Source: Schistocerca nitens (taxonomy: Eukaryota; Arthropoda; Insecta; Orthoptera; Acrididae). Taken from it: a stretch of DNA of 64,000 nucleotides. Position numbers and translations under genes: made by a program. Shown here in pieces: positions 18,591 through 30,300 of this stretch; within the stretch, counting starts at the first letter, position 1, and each line of letters starts with the position of its first letter. The stretch is from positions 544,661,602-544,725,601 of the forward strand of contig NC_064616.1 of assembly GCF_023898315.1 (NCBI RefSeq), in the 5' to 3' direction. The notes under the pieces are model-generated. The model did no database searches, was not told the origin of the DNA, and was given only the letters and a program-made list of their open reading frames with translations.

Positions 18591-19886
18591 GAAATCAACT
18601 TTTAGATGTAGGAACACGCCTCCCAACTTTCATCTACGTTGGACAACTCCTTCTTGGTGTTGTGATTGTTTTCTGTCATTGTATGTGTTCATAAGATTTT
18701 TACTTCTGAACAGCCTACCATAGGTATCACGTCAAGTGTTACTGACGAAAATCTACCACTGTTTCATTTTAACCATATCTGATGAGGTGTCTCCTTGAAA
18801 TGACAGCAACGTATCCTGAGGTCCGTAACATCCTATCACATCACTGGTTTGGCTGACTGGATCGCTTCCTCTACAATTAATTCTGCGTCAGCGATCGGCA
18901 CTTCTTTTCTACCGGGGATCCAGTTCATCTCGTCTCAACAAGGAAGATCACGTCGACAGGTACCGTCCAAAATGTCCAAACTTTTCAAAGCCTCTGTTAT
19001 AACCCACATATTAACCAGTGTTGATAGAAGTCCATTATTCTTGTAAAAACTAATCTTTTCTAACGACCAAGAAAAAAATTTTTCCCTTCACTCCATGTGT
19101 ACGCGAGATGCTTTTAGAAAGGCTATTATGACATAATACATTCCAAGAAATTTATTGGCTTTATTCCACACAAAACACGTTGGGCACAGCAGTATGTCCG
19201 CTGCTTAGGGAGAAAATTTAAGTATTGTTGGATGCTGTATACGCCAGAATATCTTCACTTTTACTAATCCTGTTTGAATCACATGAAGTACGTCTAAAAT
19301 CCATACACTTAAACCATTTTTCAAAGACCTCAAATTCGGTGTTGTATAAGTAAATTCCTAACGTTCTGTGACAAGCACCTTCTGATCCATACTATTTGTT
19401 ATCTTGAACTACGTTATTGTCTGAAGGCCCTGTCACTCCTTTTACCTCCGGTTTCTTCGCCTGAATAGAGGGATAAACAAGTAAAATATCATTCTAAGAA
19501 TTGGTAAAGTAATCTATACTCCAACCATCCGCTATGATCTCTAATTATCCAGCGTAAACATGAACAGATCTGTAACTATCTTACGAGGTGAATACTATGC
19601 CGTGGAAGGACTGTAATAATAAAGTCAGTTTAGGAAAGCCACATTCGAACGACAGCCAGTATTGTCCAGTCAAATCATTCTCTTACCACCAACACTAATC
19701 AATTACAGTAGCGAAGTGACTAATATTGTCTGTTTCTTTCCAAACATTTTCGTAAAACTTGAAGCAAATAATATCCAGTCCAATGCTGATACACAGGTTA
19801 CAGTAATGAACACTGTCCTAATCAATAGATGATGCTGTATAACATACCTGAAACCACTGTGTAATATTCCTGTTTATGTACTCTTA
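18591..19886. other. No recognisable feature
   Basis: AT-rich sequence without frames, family motifs or repeats that I can identify on either strand. Confidence 0.5.
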
Positions 19887-19888
19887 TA

Positions 19889-20224
19889 CAGGGTGAGTCA
19901 CCTAACGTTACCGCTGGATATATTTCGTAAACCACATCAAATACTGACGAACAGATTCCACAGACCGAACGTGAGGAGAGGGGCTAGTGTAATTGTTTAA
20001 TACAAACCATACAAAAATGCACGGAAGTATGTTTTTAACACAAACCTACGTTTTTTGAATGGAACCACGTTAGTTTTGTTAGCACATCTGAACATATAAA
20101 CAAATACGTAATCAGTGCCGTTTGTTGCATTGTAAAATGTTAATTACATCCGGAGATATTGTAACCTAAAGTTGACGCTTGAGTACCACTCCTCCGCTGT
20201 TCGATCGTGTGTATCGGAGAGCAC
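19889..20224 (+). repeat. Left long terminal inverted repeat
   Basis: Reverse complement of 20845-21182; outermost bases CAGGGTGAGTCACCTAACG. Confidence 0.9.
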
Positions 20225-20700
20225 TGCAACATACATCGCGTTTCTACAGAATGATCTGCCAACGTTGCTCGAAAATGTCCCACAGGAAACGCGTCGACGT
20301 ATGTGGTATCAGCATGATGGTGCACCTGCACATTCCGCAATTAACACTAGGCTGACCCTTGACAGGATGTTCGACGGGCGTTTCATAGGACGTGGAGGAC
20401 GCATAAGTTGGCCAGCCCGTTCTCCTGATCTTACACCTCTGGACTTCTTTCTGTGAGGTACGTTAAAGGAGAATGTGTACCGTGATGTGCCTACAACCCA
20501 GAGGATATGAAACAACGTATTGTGGCAGCCTGCGGCGACATTACACCAGATGTACTGCGACGTGTACGACATTCATTACGCAAGAGATTGCAATTGTGTG
20601 CAGCAAATGATGGCCACCACATTGAAAATCTATTGGCCTGACATGTCGGGACACACTCTATTCCACTCCGTAATTGAAAACGGAAACCACGTGTGTACGT
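20225..20700 (+). pseudogene. Mariner-type transposase, C-terminal half
   Basis: The frame starting before 20225 reads YIAFLQNDLPTLLENVPQET, MWYQHDGAPAHSA (catalytic Asp) and RISWPARSPDLTPLDFFL ending with TGA (Trp position) at 20455-20457. After a frameshift near 20500 come text equivalent to VRHSLRKRLQLC and a HHIENLL-like end. The first catalytic Asp and the DNA-binding domain are missing, replaced by the inverted repeat. Protein is non-functional. Confidence 0.75.
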
Positions 20701-20844
20701 GTACCTCACCCCTCATGGTAATGTACATGTGCGTCAGTGAAAAAGACCAATAAAAAGGTGTTAGCATGTGGACGTAATGTGCTGTTCCAATCTCTTCTGT
20801 ACCTAAGGTCCATCACCGTTCCCTTTGGATCCCTACGTAATTCG

Positions 20845-21182
20845 GTGCTCTCCGATACACACGATCGAACAGAGGAAGAGTGGTACTCAAGCGTCAACTT
20901 TAGGTTACAATATCTCCGGATGTAATTAACATTTTACATTGCAACAAACGGCACTGATTACGTATTTGTTTATATGTTAAGATGTGCTAACAAAACTAAC
21001 GTGCTTCCGTTTAAAAAAACGTAGGTTTGTGTTAAAAAACATACTTCCGTGCATTTTTGTATGGTTTGTATTAAACAATTACACTAGCCCCTCTCCTCAC
21101 GTTCGGTCTGTGGAATCGATTCGTCAGTATTTGATGTGGTTTACGAAATATATCCAGCGGTAACGTTAGGTGACTCACCCTG
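20845..21182 (-). repeat. Right long terminal inverted repeat
   Basis: Reverse complement of the left arm, ending GGTGACTCACCCTG. Confidence 0.9.
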
Positions 21183-21184
21183 TA

Positions 21185-23540
21185 TAATAACCCTTGATGT
21201 TACTTAACAAAAATATTTCAAAATTATGGCAGCTGAATCGAGTGGACAGTAAGGAACTATTTCTTTTAAATGGTTTATAAAAAGGCATACTATTGGGAAA
21301 GGTTAACGTTTGTAAATCCCTTATATGATACTAATATTTGTTCTGCAAGGTTTTAACTACTATATCTATAAAGAAAGCGACATTACAATCTTTTCTTCTT
21401 TGCTTTCTGGCTGTGGCACTATACGGATATAAGTGAATTCATTGTACATTTTGTCATTAGCAATTGGACCACTGTATTTTAAACTTTGTTTTATTTTCCA
21501 TAATGACCTACCTCCCAGGGTTCCTGTTTTAGTTATTTAATGCAAGTAATTTCTAACTGGAAGTGACTAGCCTGGTGATGGTACGATCGAACACCATAAC
21601 CGTTCTGTCTTTATTTACTTCACTTTTTGAAAGTGGAACCTGCATCTGAATTCGAAGTCTCATTAACTTTATACAATATAGTTTCTTTCACATGAACATT
21701 AATTGTGTACAGGGTAATTCGTCTCCAAATGCGTATTTGACCAGTAATGATCATAAAGTTACTTTGGGACAAAATAGCACGTTTTGGAAACTCGTAATAA
21801 TATTGCTACATGTGTAGTTTCGGTTGCTCTAATATACGTACACTACATAACAGGTTTAATGTACTCGATCGGAATTATTGCCATCTGAGAGTGACTAGTT
21901 CTTTACTGAAGATGGTGGTCAGTTTAAAATTTGACATGGTGATATAGACTCTTGCTCCGTAATGACCATTCCAATGGGTGACTAAGCGAATTTCACAGTG
22001 TTCTCTGAACTTTTCCGTATGTTTGCCGAAATTGCGTTATTCGTAACTTCAGAAAATCCTTTTCAAAGTCATACATCACAGAAGCCACCTTTCGGTGTTT
22101 AGAACAATGTATTCCTTCGATCGGGTTCGCTGTTGACGGAGGTAGTGCGAGTGACTCTATCCTGTTGCAAACTCAAACTTCAGATATTGGTGGAGCTTTT
22201 GATGTTGTATAATGTACCTGGTGACAGCAGGGTCTTCTCAAACAGCGAACCAGTACTGGAAATCTGAAGTACTTTCTTGGATGTTAAATTTCTCACAACC
22301 TTTAACCAGGCCGGATGTGCTGTGTGGTGATGAGGGAGATCACTGATTGCGGTCTCTATTTCAATTCTTGTAGCGGAGTTCGCAGCACGTATTCGGTGCT
22401 GCAGTCTACATCCTTATCTACTGGTGCGTCATCTTAGATTCTATACTTAGGCAACTGATCTACTTTTAATTGCCAGCAACAGGGCAAAAGCTCATTTTCT
22501 CTTTTAAATTTCCCACCAGTTTACGCATAGGACATTTACGACATTTGGGCTATTTTAACAATTCGCTTGAAATTTTCTTCCAAAGTTATTAGCTGATTAC
22601 TTCTAGTGTTGTACACCCATGACAGTTGTTTGTGAGAAAAATTCTGCGGAGTTGGAGTGAAGTATGTTTTGTTCTTATGTTGACGAAATTAATAATGCAT
22701 TTTCTTTCATCGAAGCCCGAATGAGAGTAACTATTATCCAAAACTCTGACTGCAAGATGCGTTGCTTTTAATTCTTCGATTTATCTGGACTTAGGAATCA
22801 TTTTGGGTAAAGCACAGTCGAATATGGGAAGTACCTGTTTCTGGTCAAACTAGAGAACCAACGAACCCATAGAAATTCCACAAATTTCCGGTAAGTATTT
22901 TATGCATTTATAACGTCTACGTGGAAACTCGTTATTTCAACCATCATCAACACAGCCGAAAGGCGCAGCGTCGCCTGGACTACTCTGTTGTTGTTGTTTT
23001 TCCTTTTTTCTTTTAGTCTGATGCTTGCCATACATATCTTGTGCATTGTATTTTGTAGAAAGAATTTTCTTCTATTTATTTTATGTGTTAGCTATATACG
23101 GTAGTGTTTAATCCTATTTTATTTCTAGTTTGGAAGAAACTTTCTACCTCTGTGATTCTCATAGTTTCTCGCTATTTTATATGACAGTAGGCAATTAAAT
23201 GATGTAATATGGTACACGATGTATGTTTGGTTTTGAAAATCTCCTCCTTCAGTTTTAACACCTTCCTCGATCTGCCTTACTACAGAAGTAAATTGTTACT
23301 CTGTTAAAAGTTTATTGCTTGCAATTCATTTGCACGGTTCACTGTTCTACAATACTATTTTAGTGTGGAAATGCATCCACCGATAAAGCAGTCTAAAAGC
23401 TCTGCAAAGCGTTAACCTTAGAGCTACAAATTACTGTGGCTTTACATCAAATGATTTGTTGTTAGCTTTGTGTCTTTTGTTCCCTAAGACTGCTAAATGG
23501 TAATATTGCTGACGAATGGTAAATAATATTCACTATTTAT
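21185..23540. other. No recognisable feature
   Basis: About 2.4 kb of AT-rich sequence with no convincing frame, splice-bounded exon or repeat seen. A T-rich run with TTG triplets lies at 22985-23015. Confidence 0.45.
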
Positions 23541-23544
23541 TTCA

Positions 23545-23705
23545 GGATTATTCCGTTTCGTAAACTGACATACGGCCAGGAGAGCGGTCTGCTAACCACA
23601 TGCCCTCCATGCCCGCATCAAGTGACGCCTATTGATGAGGATGACACGGCGTTCGGTTAGTACCGTTGGGCCTTCATAACTGTTCTGGCAGAGTTTAGAT
23701 TATTT
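23545..23705 (+). repeat. SINE-like fragment
   Basis: CATACGGCCAGGAGAGCGGT, GATGAGGATGACACGGCG and GTACCGTTGGGCCTTCAT are phrases I know from a common orthopteran/insect SINE. No target duplication is visible and the ends are approximate. Confidence 0.5.
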
Positions 23706-24223
23706 TTGTTAGTATTTATTACGTCTTTGGTTTCCTGAAGGCAATGTTGCTGAACTATATGGGCAAACTGTCAATCGATCATTGCTTAAGCCATTCGAAA
23801 GGTGTTATAATCAGTATGCATCACAATGAAGTGACTCGTTACGAAGGGTTGAGAATTTATACCTATGGTCATGAATGCAATACGTGTAAACGTAGATATG
23901 TGTTAAAGTAAATATTTATTGACTGAATGTGGGAAAAAATGGGACCAACCGAAATGGAAAATTTACCTAGACACTTTGAATTTTTTAGATTCAATATACT
24001 CAATGATAACTATAACTTAAAATAAATTCAGCTGAGTTCGTATGTACTTGATTAACAGTTCTTTGGACTTCACTTCGTGAGTCACGATCGCAGTAGCGGG
24101 GAAGTACGTGATAAACTTTGGAACGAGGAATACTGCCCTCCATTACAGAGTTGTGACACATCGCCAGTGAGTCAGCTGCCGACAACTCAGCAGTGAGTGC
24201 TGAGAGTAAAGCTTATTCGGTTG
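23706..24223. other. Region upstream of the candidate gene
   Basis: No repeat recognised. It should contain the promoter of the gene starting at 24276, but no TATA box is placed convincingly. Confidence 0.4.
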
Positions 24224-24229
24224 TCAGTT
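24224..24229 (+). promoter_or_regulatory. Candidate initiator (TCAGTT)
   Basis: TCAGTT fits the arthropod initiator TCAGTY and lies 47-52 bases before the ATG at 24276, giving a plausible short 5' UTR. No TATA box 30 bases upstream. Confidence 0.3.
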
Positions 24230-24275
24230 GCCCTGCAGTGCGTACGTCATCTCAGCGAAGGAGTTCTCAGCTAAA

Positions 24276-24318
24276 ATGAAAGCCTTCAATTGGATCGTCG
24301 CCTTTCTTCTTGTCAACA
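24276..24318 (+). CDS. Exon 1: signal peptide
   Basis: Encodes [14 protein letters not shown] plus one base. The donor is CA/GTAAGT, close to ideal. A phase-1 intron after a signal-peptide exon is common in insect secreted proteins. The 13.7-kb intron that follows holds SINEs, Tc1 remnants, the 1.25-kb palindrome and the tRNA-like array. Confidence 0.62.
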
Positions 24319-27300
24319 GTAAGTCTCTTTACAACATTACAACTTTAACTTTTTATTCCGGTTTGTGTGCGGCTGGTCCCGGCGGAGGTTCGAGTCATCC
24401 CTCGGCCATGGGTGTGTGTGTTGTCCTTAGGATAACAGTATGTAAGCTTAGGGACTGATGACCTTAGCAGTTAAGTTCAAAATGGTTCAAATGGCTCTGA
24501 GCACTATGGGACTCAACTGCTGAGGTCATTAGTCCCCTAGAACTTAGAACTAGTTAAACCTATCTAACCTAAGGACTCACAAACATCCATGCCCGAGGCA
24601 GGATTCGAACCTGCGACCGTAGCGGTCTTGCGGTTCCAGACTGCAGCGCCTTTAACCGCACGGCCACTTCGGCCGGCAGCAGTTAAGTCCTATAAGATTT
24701 CACACACATTTGAACATTCCCGTTTGATGATGTTTGTTATAAAGTGTTTGAATTCTGATACGGATACTGGTCCTCGCCCAATTGGCTAAACCTGAGATTC
24801 TTCAATTTGCGAGGCTCGAACAGATTTCCTTCCACATTAATATCTACAGTAGTAGTCTAATACAGATAACTTTGACATCGATGGTATGTTTTATTGCGTA
24901 ACTTATTCGTAGCTTGCAGATATGATGAGGAATTTGAATTCATTGCCAACCAAATCACCGGAGCATGTCTCTCACTAGATTAATACAGTAAGAAACGATA
25001 GTAACTTGTAACCAGGTACATGAGTGCTTTAACTAGAACAACTGTTTACGTACCAACCGTCTCTGTGTGTACACTTGTCTTTCTGGCTTCATAAATGAAA
25101 TACATTACAAGGTATCCTTTTAATCTGGTTACATTATGTGCCACTAGATGTTTCGTTTTTTCCATCCCTATTGGGGTAATGTACCGGTCATCATATTTAG
25201 TTGTTGATATTAAATTTGAGACAACAGCTATTCAGTAACGGTGTTTCAGCATAGTCCAGTTTTCATTTCACTGTTGTCATACATTCGATATATTCACGAG
25301 ACACCGAGCGAGGTGGCGCAGTGGTTAGCACACTGGACTCGCATTCGGGAGGACGACGGTTCAATCCCGTCTCCGGCCATCCAGGTTTAGGTTTTCCGTG
25401 ATTTCCATAAATCGCTTCAAGCAAATGCCGGGATGGTTCCTTTGAAAGGGCACGGCCGATTTCCTTCCCCATCCTTCCCTCACCCGAGCTTGCGCTCCGT
25501 CTCTAATGACCTCGTTGTCGACGGGACGTTAAACACTAATCTCCTCCTCCTCCTCCTATTCACGAGACACATAACTTTATCATTCTGCGATGCGATCATT
25601 TCCGGAAATTGAGTTCAGAATTTACTTCCTAATCTACAACGAAATAATTATATGGGGCACAAAATCGGATTGGGCATGGCTGCGGAAAGGAACAATGTGA
25701 GGACTTTTCAATGAAACTATCCTAGTAGTTGTCTGTAACATTTTGCAAATACCATGGGAACCAGAAAAATGCATGCGCGGACGGGTATCTGATTTCAACT
25801 TCTCCTCAATACGTTTTCACTGACGGTCGTTTGAATTTATCTTGTATGTACGATACGGTAGTTGCAGAACACGCATGCGAATCTGCCAGGCCTTGCTCTA
25901 GAGGGAAATAGAAATACACAGCCTGACAAAAAAAAAAAAAAAGGTAATCGAACAGAAGAGGAGGAGCAAAGGTAATTAATTTTAATGAGTTGAGAGGGTA
26001 TTTTACTTCAGCGATGTCAAAATTGAGTCAAATTTAGAAAACTTGGCAGTATGAGGCCACATATCGGTAAGATGCTGCACCGTCCCTGGCCTGGATGCGT
26101 ACACTAATTCGGCCGAGACGAGTTCCATCATCTCCTGAGGCAAGATGGCCGGCAACTGTTGTAACTGGTACTTGATATCGTGGATTTTGGCTCTGAGACG
26201 GAGTTGACATATAAGCTGGGTCCCCAAATGTTCCATCGCAGACTGACATAAGGATCTTATTGGCTGCTGGACTACCTCCACATCTTGCAAACTGTTCATA
26301 GAGATAGGTGGCAAGTGTAGGCGAGTGTTGAAAAATGGCACCACGATACCGTGTCATGAGCGGTAACACATTAGAACGCAGGATGCACGTGTCGTACCGT
26401 TGCGCCTTCAGAGTTCGTCCAGTCACTACAATTCTAACAGCCGTGACATAAAGCTGTACCTGATGGCTCCCCCACACCATGACGCCAGGAATAACACCTC
26501 TGTGCCTCTCAAAAACACTGAAAGATTTAGGTCACCTTCATATTCAAGATAGACATCCGGGGTAGTGCACAGCGTGATTCGTCGCTGAATACAGCGAGAT
26601 GACATTCATCAGCTCTTCATGCTTCCTGGCTAAGGCAACACTTGAAAAGCAGCTGTATGTGTTGTAGTGTTTACAACAGCTCACGCATTAGACAGTAACT
26701 CCCTTGTCCAGTTGCAGCTAGTTTACGTGTAATGGTCCGGTATGCAACAGAATGATGCAGGGAGTACATTACTTGCTCTCGGATGGTAGGCACAGATGTG
26801 AAGGTGTTCGATGTGCTTGACGTGCAGCGCGGTGTTCTTTCATTGTACTGGTCAGACGTCGTCAACCACAAACATGAAAAGTATGCGTGCCATCCCGTTA
26901 CCATGCAGTCCAACATTTAGCCACTGCCACATCCGAAAACCCCACAAACCTGAATGTGGCATGTCGGTCAAATGAGGGCTCAACATGTATTTTAACCTCG
27001 GTCATGTGCTGATAATGCCGCATCAATGGCTACGCGGCACCTCCGTGTGCTTCACAGCGATCATTCAACGTCTGAGGCTGTTAATGCCCTTATATACCCT
27101 ACCGATACAAGTGCTACACATGTTTACATGATGAAATCTCAACTAAATTACGACCATCCTTACGAGTAATAGTCCCGATAAGAAGGGAACTCCTTTATCT
27201 GACGATAATATTCGCTATTGCCGGTAATCCTGTTGGCTGTCACTATACTTCAGTCAGAACTGGTCCTCTTTTTCCACTCACTCGTCTACTATTTCTACGG

Positions 27301-30300
27301 GAAGATTGAGTATACTATCGCAGATTTGCAGTATGCTAATCCTACTTACGTACAATTGCTCTGACGACTCATCCTCTATTCATTTACTTTCTGATAAAAA
27401 CTATACGGGCAACCCGATGAAATACGGCACTGATCACTAGTTATCACGAGAGGCTGACCCGCCAGTACGAAAGGACACATGAGTAATGTGTTTTCAGTAC
27501 AGAAGCAGTAACAGTAGAATAAGTCGTTCCGGATAGCTTAGTGACTTTGAAAATAGACTAGTCGTTGGATATTATCTGAGTAACAAATCCATCAGTCACA
27601 TTTAAACAGTCCTAAAGCTGCCCAATTCTACTGCTGATGCTGTGACTGAGGTGGAAACACGAAGAAACAGTCGCAGCTAAATCACGCTGAGATAGACCGT
27701 GTATGACGATGTATAGCTACCGTCGAGAATTGTGGATATTGGTTATGAGGATTCGCATGAAATCAGCAGATCGAATAGTTCGTGAGTTCGAAAGTACTGT
27801 CAGCAGTCGGTTTAGCGCAATGATTTTGCGCAGAGAGTTAAAAAGAATGGTGTACAGTGGTCGAGGAGCCACTCACAAGAAATAAATTTCTGTATGAATA
27901 CCTGTTCTTTCGGACATGTCCGAAAGAACAGACACGATCGGTGACCATGAAGCTCTCTTAGAATGAAATTATGAAAAAAACGGAACCCTAAGCTGTCGAC
28001 AGGCGTTGATATACATCAACGGGGACACTTAAAAATGTGTGCCTAAACTGGAACTCGAGATCTCCTGCATACATGGCAGATGCTCTATCCATCTGAGCCA
28101 CCGAAGGCACAGAGGATAGTGCGACTGCAGGGATTTATTCCTTGCACGCTTCCCGTGAGACCGACATTCTCAACTTAATGTCCATACACTACACTCGTAG
28201 TGACCGTTCCCATTACCCTCATTACTCGCGGCAGACAATCTTACCGAGTCCCGTAAGAGTTCGGTCAAGGCGTGTGCATCCACCACAGAAGAAGGAGGTT
28301 AATGGCCGGTTAGCCTTAATTTATGAAGATGGTATATGTTCTTTCGAACATGCCCAAAATAACATATCTTTATATAGTTAAGGCTAACTGGCCATTAACC
28401 TTCTTCTTCTGTGCTGGATGCACACGCCTAGCCCGAACTCTTACGGGACTCGGTACGATGGTCTGCCTCGAGTAATGAGTGTAATGGGCAGGGGCACTGC
28501 GAATGTAGTGTTTAGACGTTAAGTTGGGAATGTGGGTCTCACGGGGAGCGTGCAAGGGATAAATTCCTGCAGTCGGACTATCCTCTGTGCCTTCGGTGGC
28601 TCAGATGGATAGAGCGCCTGCCATGTAAGCAGGTGATCCCGGGTTCAAGTTCCGGTCGAGGCACACATTTTCAACTGTTCCCGTTGATGTATATTATGCA
28701 AAGAATAAATCACTGCTGTCGCACTATCCTCTGTGCCCTCGATTTCTCAGAGAGATAGAGCGTCTGCCACGTAAACTGGATATCTCTGGTTAGAGTCCCA
28801 GTCGAGGCACACATTTTCAACTGTCCCAGTTGATGTACATCAATGCCTGTCGACAGCTTTTTGTCTCGATTTAATTATCATTTCACACATGTCTGTAGTC
28901 AGAGTTAAGCGACGCTTGAAGTTGGGTTATGGGCGATGCCGCTGGACAGTGGACTGCTGAAACGAATTATCTGAAGTAATAACTGACGCTATACTCTGTG
29001 GCAGTCCGACTGAAGGGTTTGGGTTTGGCTAATGTCCGGAGGACGTTGCCATCCATCATGAACAGTGCAAACAGTGAGGTAAAAACGAGGTGGTGTGGTG
29101 GTGTAGTGCTTTTTTTTATACGATTAGGTTGTTGTCCTCTTTTAGGACTTCGGAAAATTCTGAATGCAGATGCAATTGAATACCACGTTTTATATTACAT
29201 AAAGCAGGGGAACAATTTGGGACATTAACCGTTTGTAGCAGCATGACACTGTAAGCTATCATAAAGCAGCAGCTGTAGGGGTATTGTTTGTGGACAATGA
29301 TGTTCCTGAAATAGACTGGCTTGTTAAAAAACACATCCTGAACCCAATGGAATACTTTTGGAATGAGTTATAATGTCGAATTTGCTCCAGACACCAGTGT
29401 GCCGTATAGCCGTGTTCTCTGGTTTCGTGTCTTCAGAATGAATGGACTGCCAATCCCCCACACACACTTGGTGGTTGTTCCTTAGCTTTTTGTAATGTTA
29501 TTTCGTTCCGAGTCCAGGTTTGATGTGACACTGATGTAATTCCGAAATACTCAGCCTATGAAAATGTGCACCTGTGTTGACTCGTTACTGGACGGTTCCG
29601 AGATGACTAACAGGAAACCAAGGAAGTACTGCTGTTGGGCAATTAGTCATTAGCAATTCTCTGAATCACTTGCTTATCTCAAGAAGTTCATACCCAAAGG
29701 TCACTTCCTTTAGCAAACACGTTTACCAACTTGTATTATATGGGCTTCCTGTGGGTCCTGCCGAAATACTTCTGAGCATTTTTCAGAGATACTAGCTGAG
29801 TGTTTCAGTACAAGCGACCTACGGGCTCCACACGTTCGTTATGCAATAACCAAATTTTCTTATGTATCTTTTACTCCATCTGTCCATTTACCTGCACAAG
29901 CCAAAATGTACTCGTTACATTCACTGTTTACAAGGGTCTAATACCTCTCTCTCCTCATCGTCCGTAGCCACGACCTTCGATGTACCCTCTCGTGACATTT
30001 TTGGACTACAGAACGCTATTCACATCACTTAGAAACATCAGGTTTTTAAGCACTAAAATTGGTTTACCGAGGAGACTGCACACAGAAATAAACCAACCTG
30101 TTACATAAAAAATAAAAGCTGTTTCTAAATTGTAGCCAGAGTTTTATAATATTCTGCTAGTATTCTTCACAGTAATAGTGCACGACTACAACAGAGAAGA
30201 TAATGAATAATATAGTTGAGCTCTGTAGCGTCACATCTCGAACATGTCTTAGAACTCAACCAGTCCAATAATTGAGCATGTTAGCTACGTGGGGTTATGT

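Larger units (their letters stand above)
19887..21184 (+). mobile_element. IS630/mariner-type transposon with ~336-bp inverted ends
   Basis: Flanked by TA at 19887-19888 and 21183-21184, it starts CAGGGTGAGTCACC and ends GGTGACTCACCCTG. The two arms, 19889-20224 and 20845-21182, are reverse complements with only scattered mismatches. The ~620 bp between them hold the C-terminal half of a transposase. Related insect elements with this terminus normally carry a full gene, so this copy probably arose when one end was duplicated over the gene's 5' half. Confidence 0.85.
27990..28859. mobile_element. Hairpin element with tRNA-like arms
   Basis: AAGCTGTCGACAGGC at 27990-28004 is the exact reverse complement of 28845-28859. 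Inside, 28040-28345 and 28370-28670 form a long imperfect hairpin, including an antisense tRNA-like block on the left and a sense one on the right. A second sense tRNA-like block (28733-28810) lies before the right end. No transposase is encoded. It interrupts a Tc1 remnant. How such an element moves is not evident. Confidence 0.7.
27490..29470 (+). pseudogene. Tc1/Tc3-like transposase remnant, split by a hairpin element
   Basis: Left part 27520-27890 reads, in changing frames, [18 protein letters not shown]-like text and a [14 protein letters not shown] block, resembling the N-terminal helix-turn-helix region of Tc1 elements (SDFxRGxIVGxRLxGxS). Right part 28980-29400 reads [16 protein letters not shown] (GGGSVMVWG position), then [16 protein letters not shown] and [12 protein letters not shown] (SPDLNPIEHxWDEL position). 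About 0.9 kb of unrelated palindromic sequence separates them. Strongly decayed. Confidence 0.5.

Noticed and set aside
25729-25911. Cys-containing 60-codon frame in intron 1 as an extra exon
   Set aside because: No acceptor or donor at compatible phase 1 positions was found.
28587-28664. tRNA-Thr gene
   Set aside because: Loop and acceptor arm are abnormal and the block is mirrored in the hairpin element.
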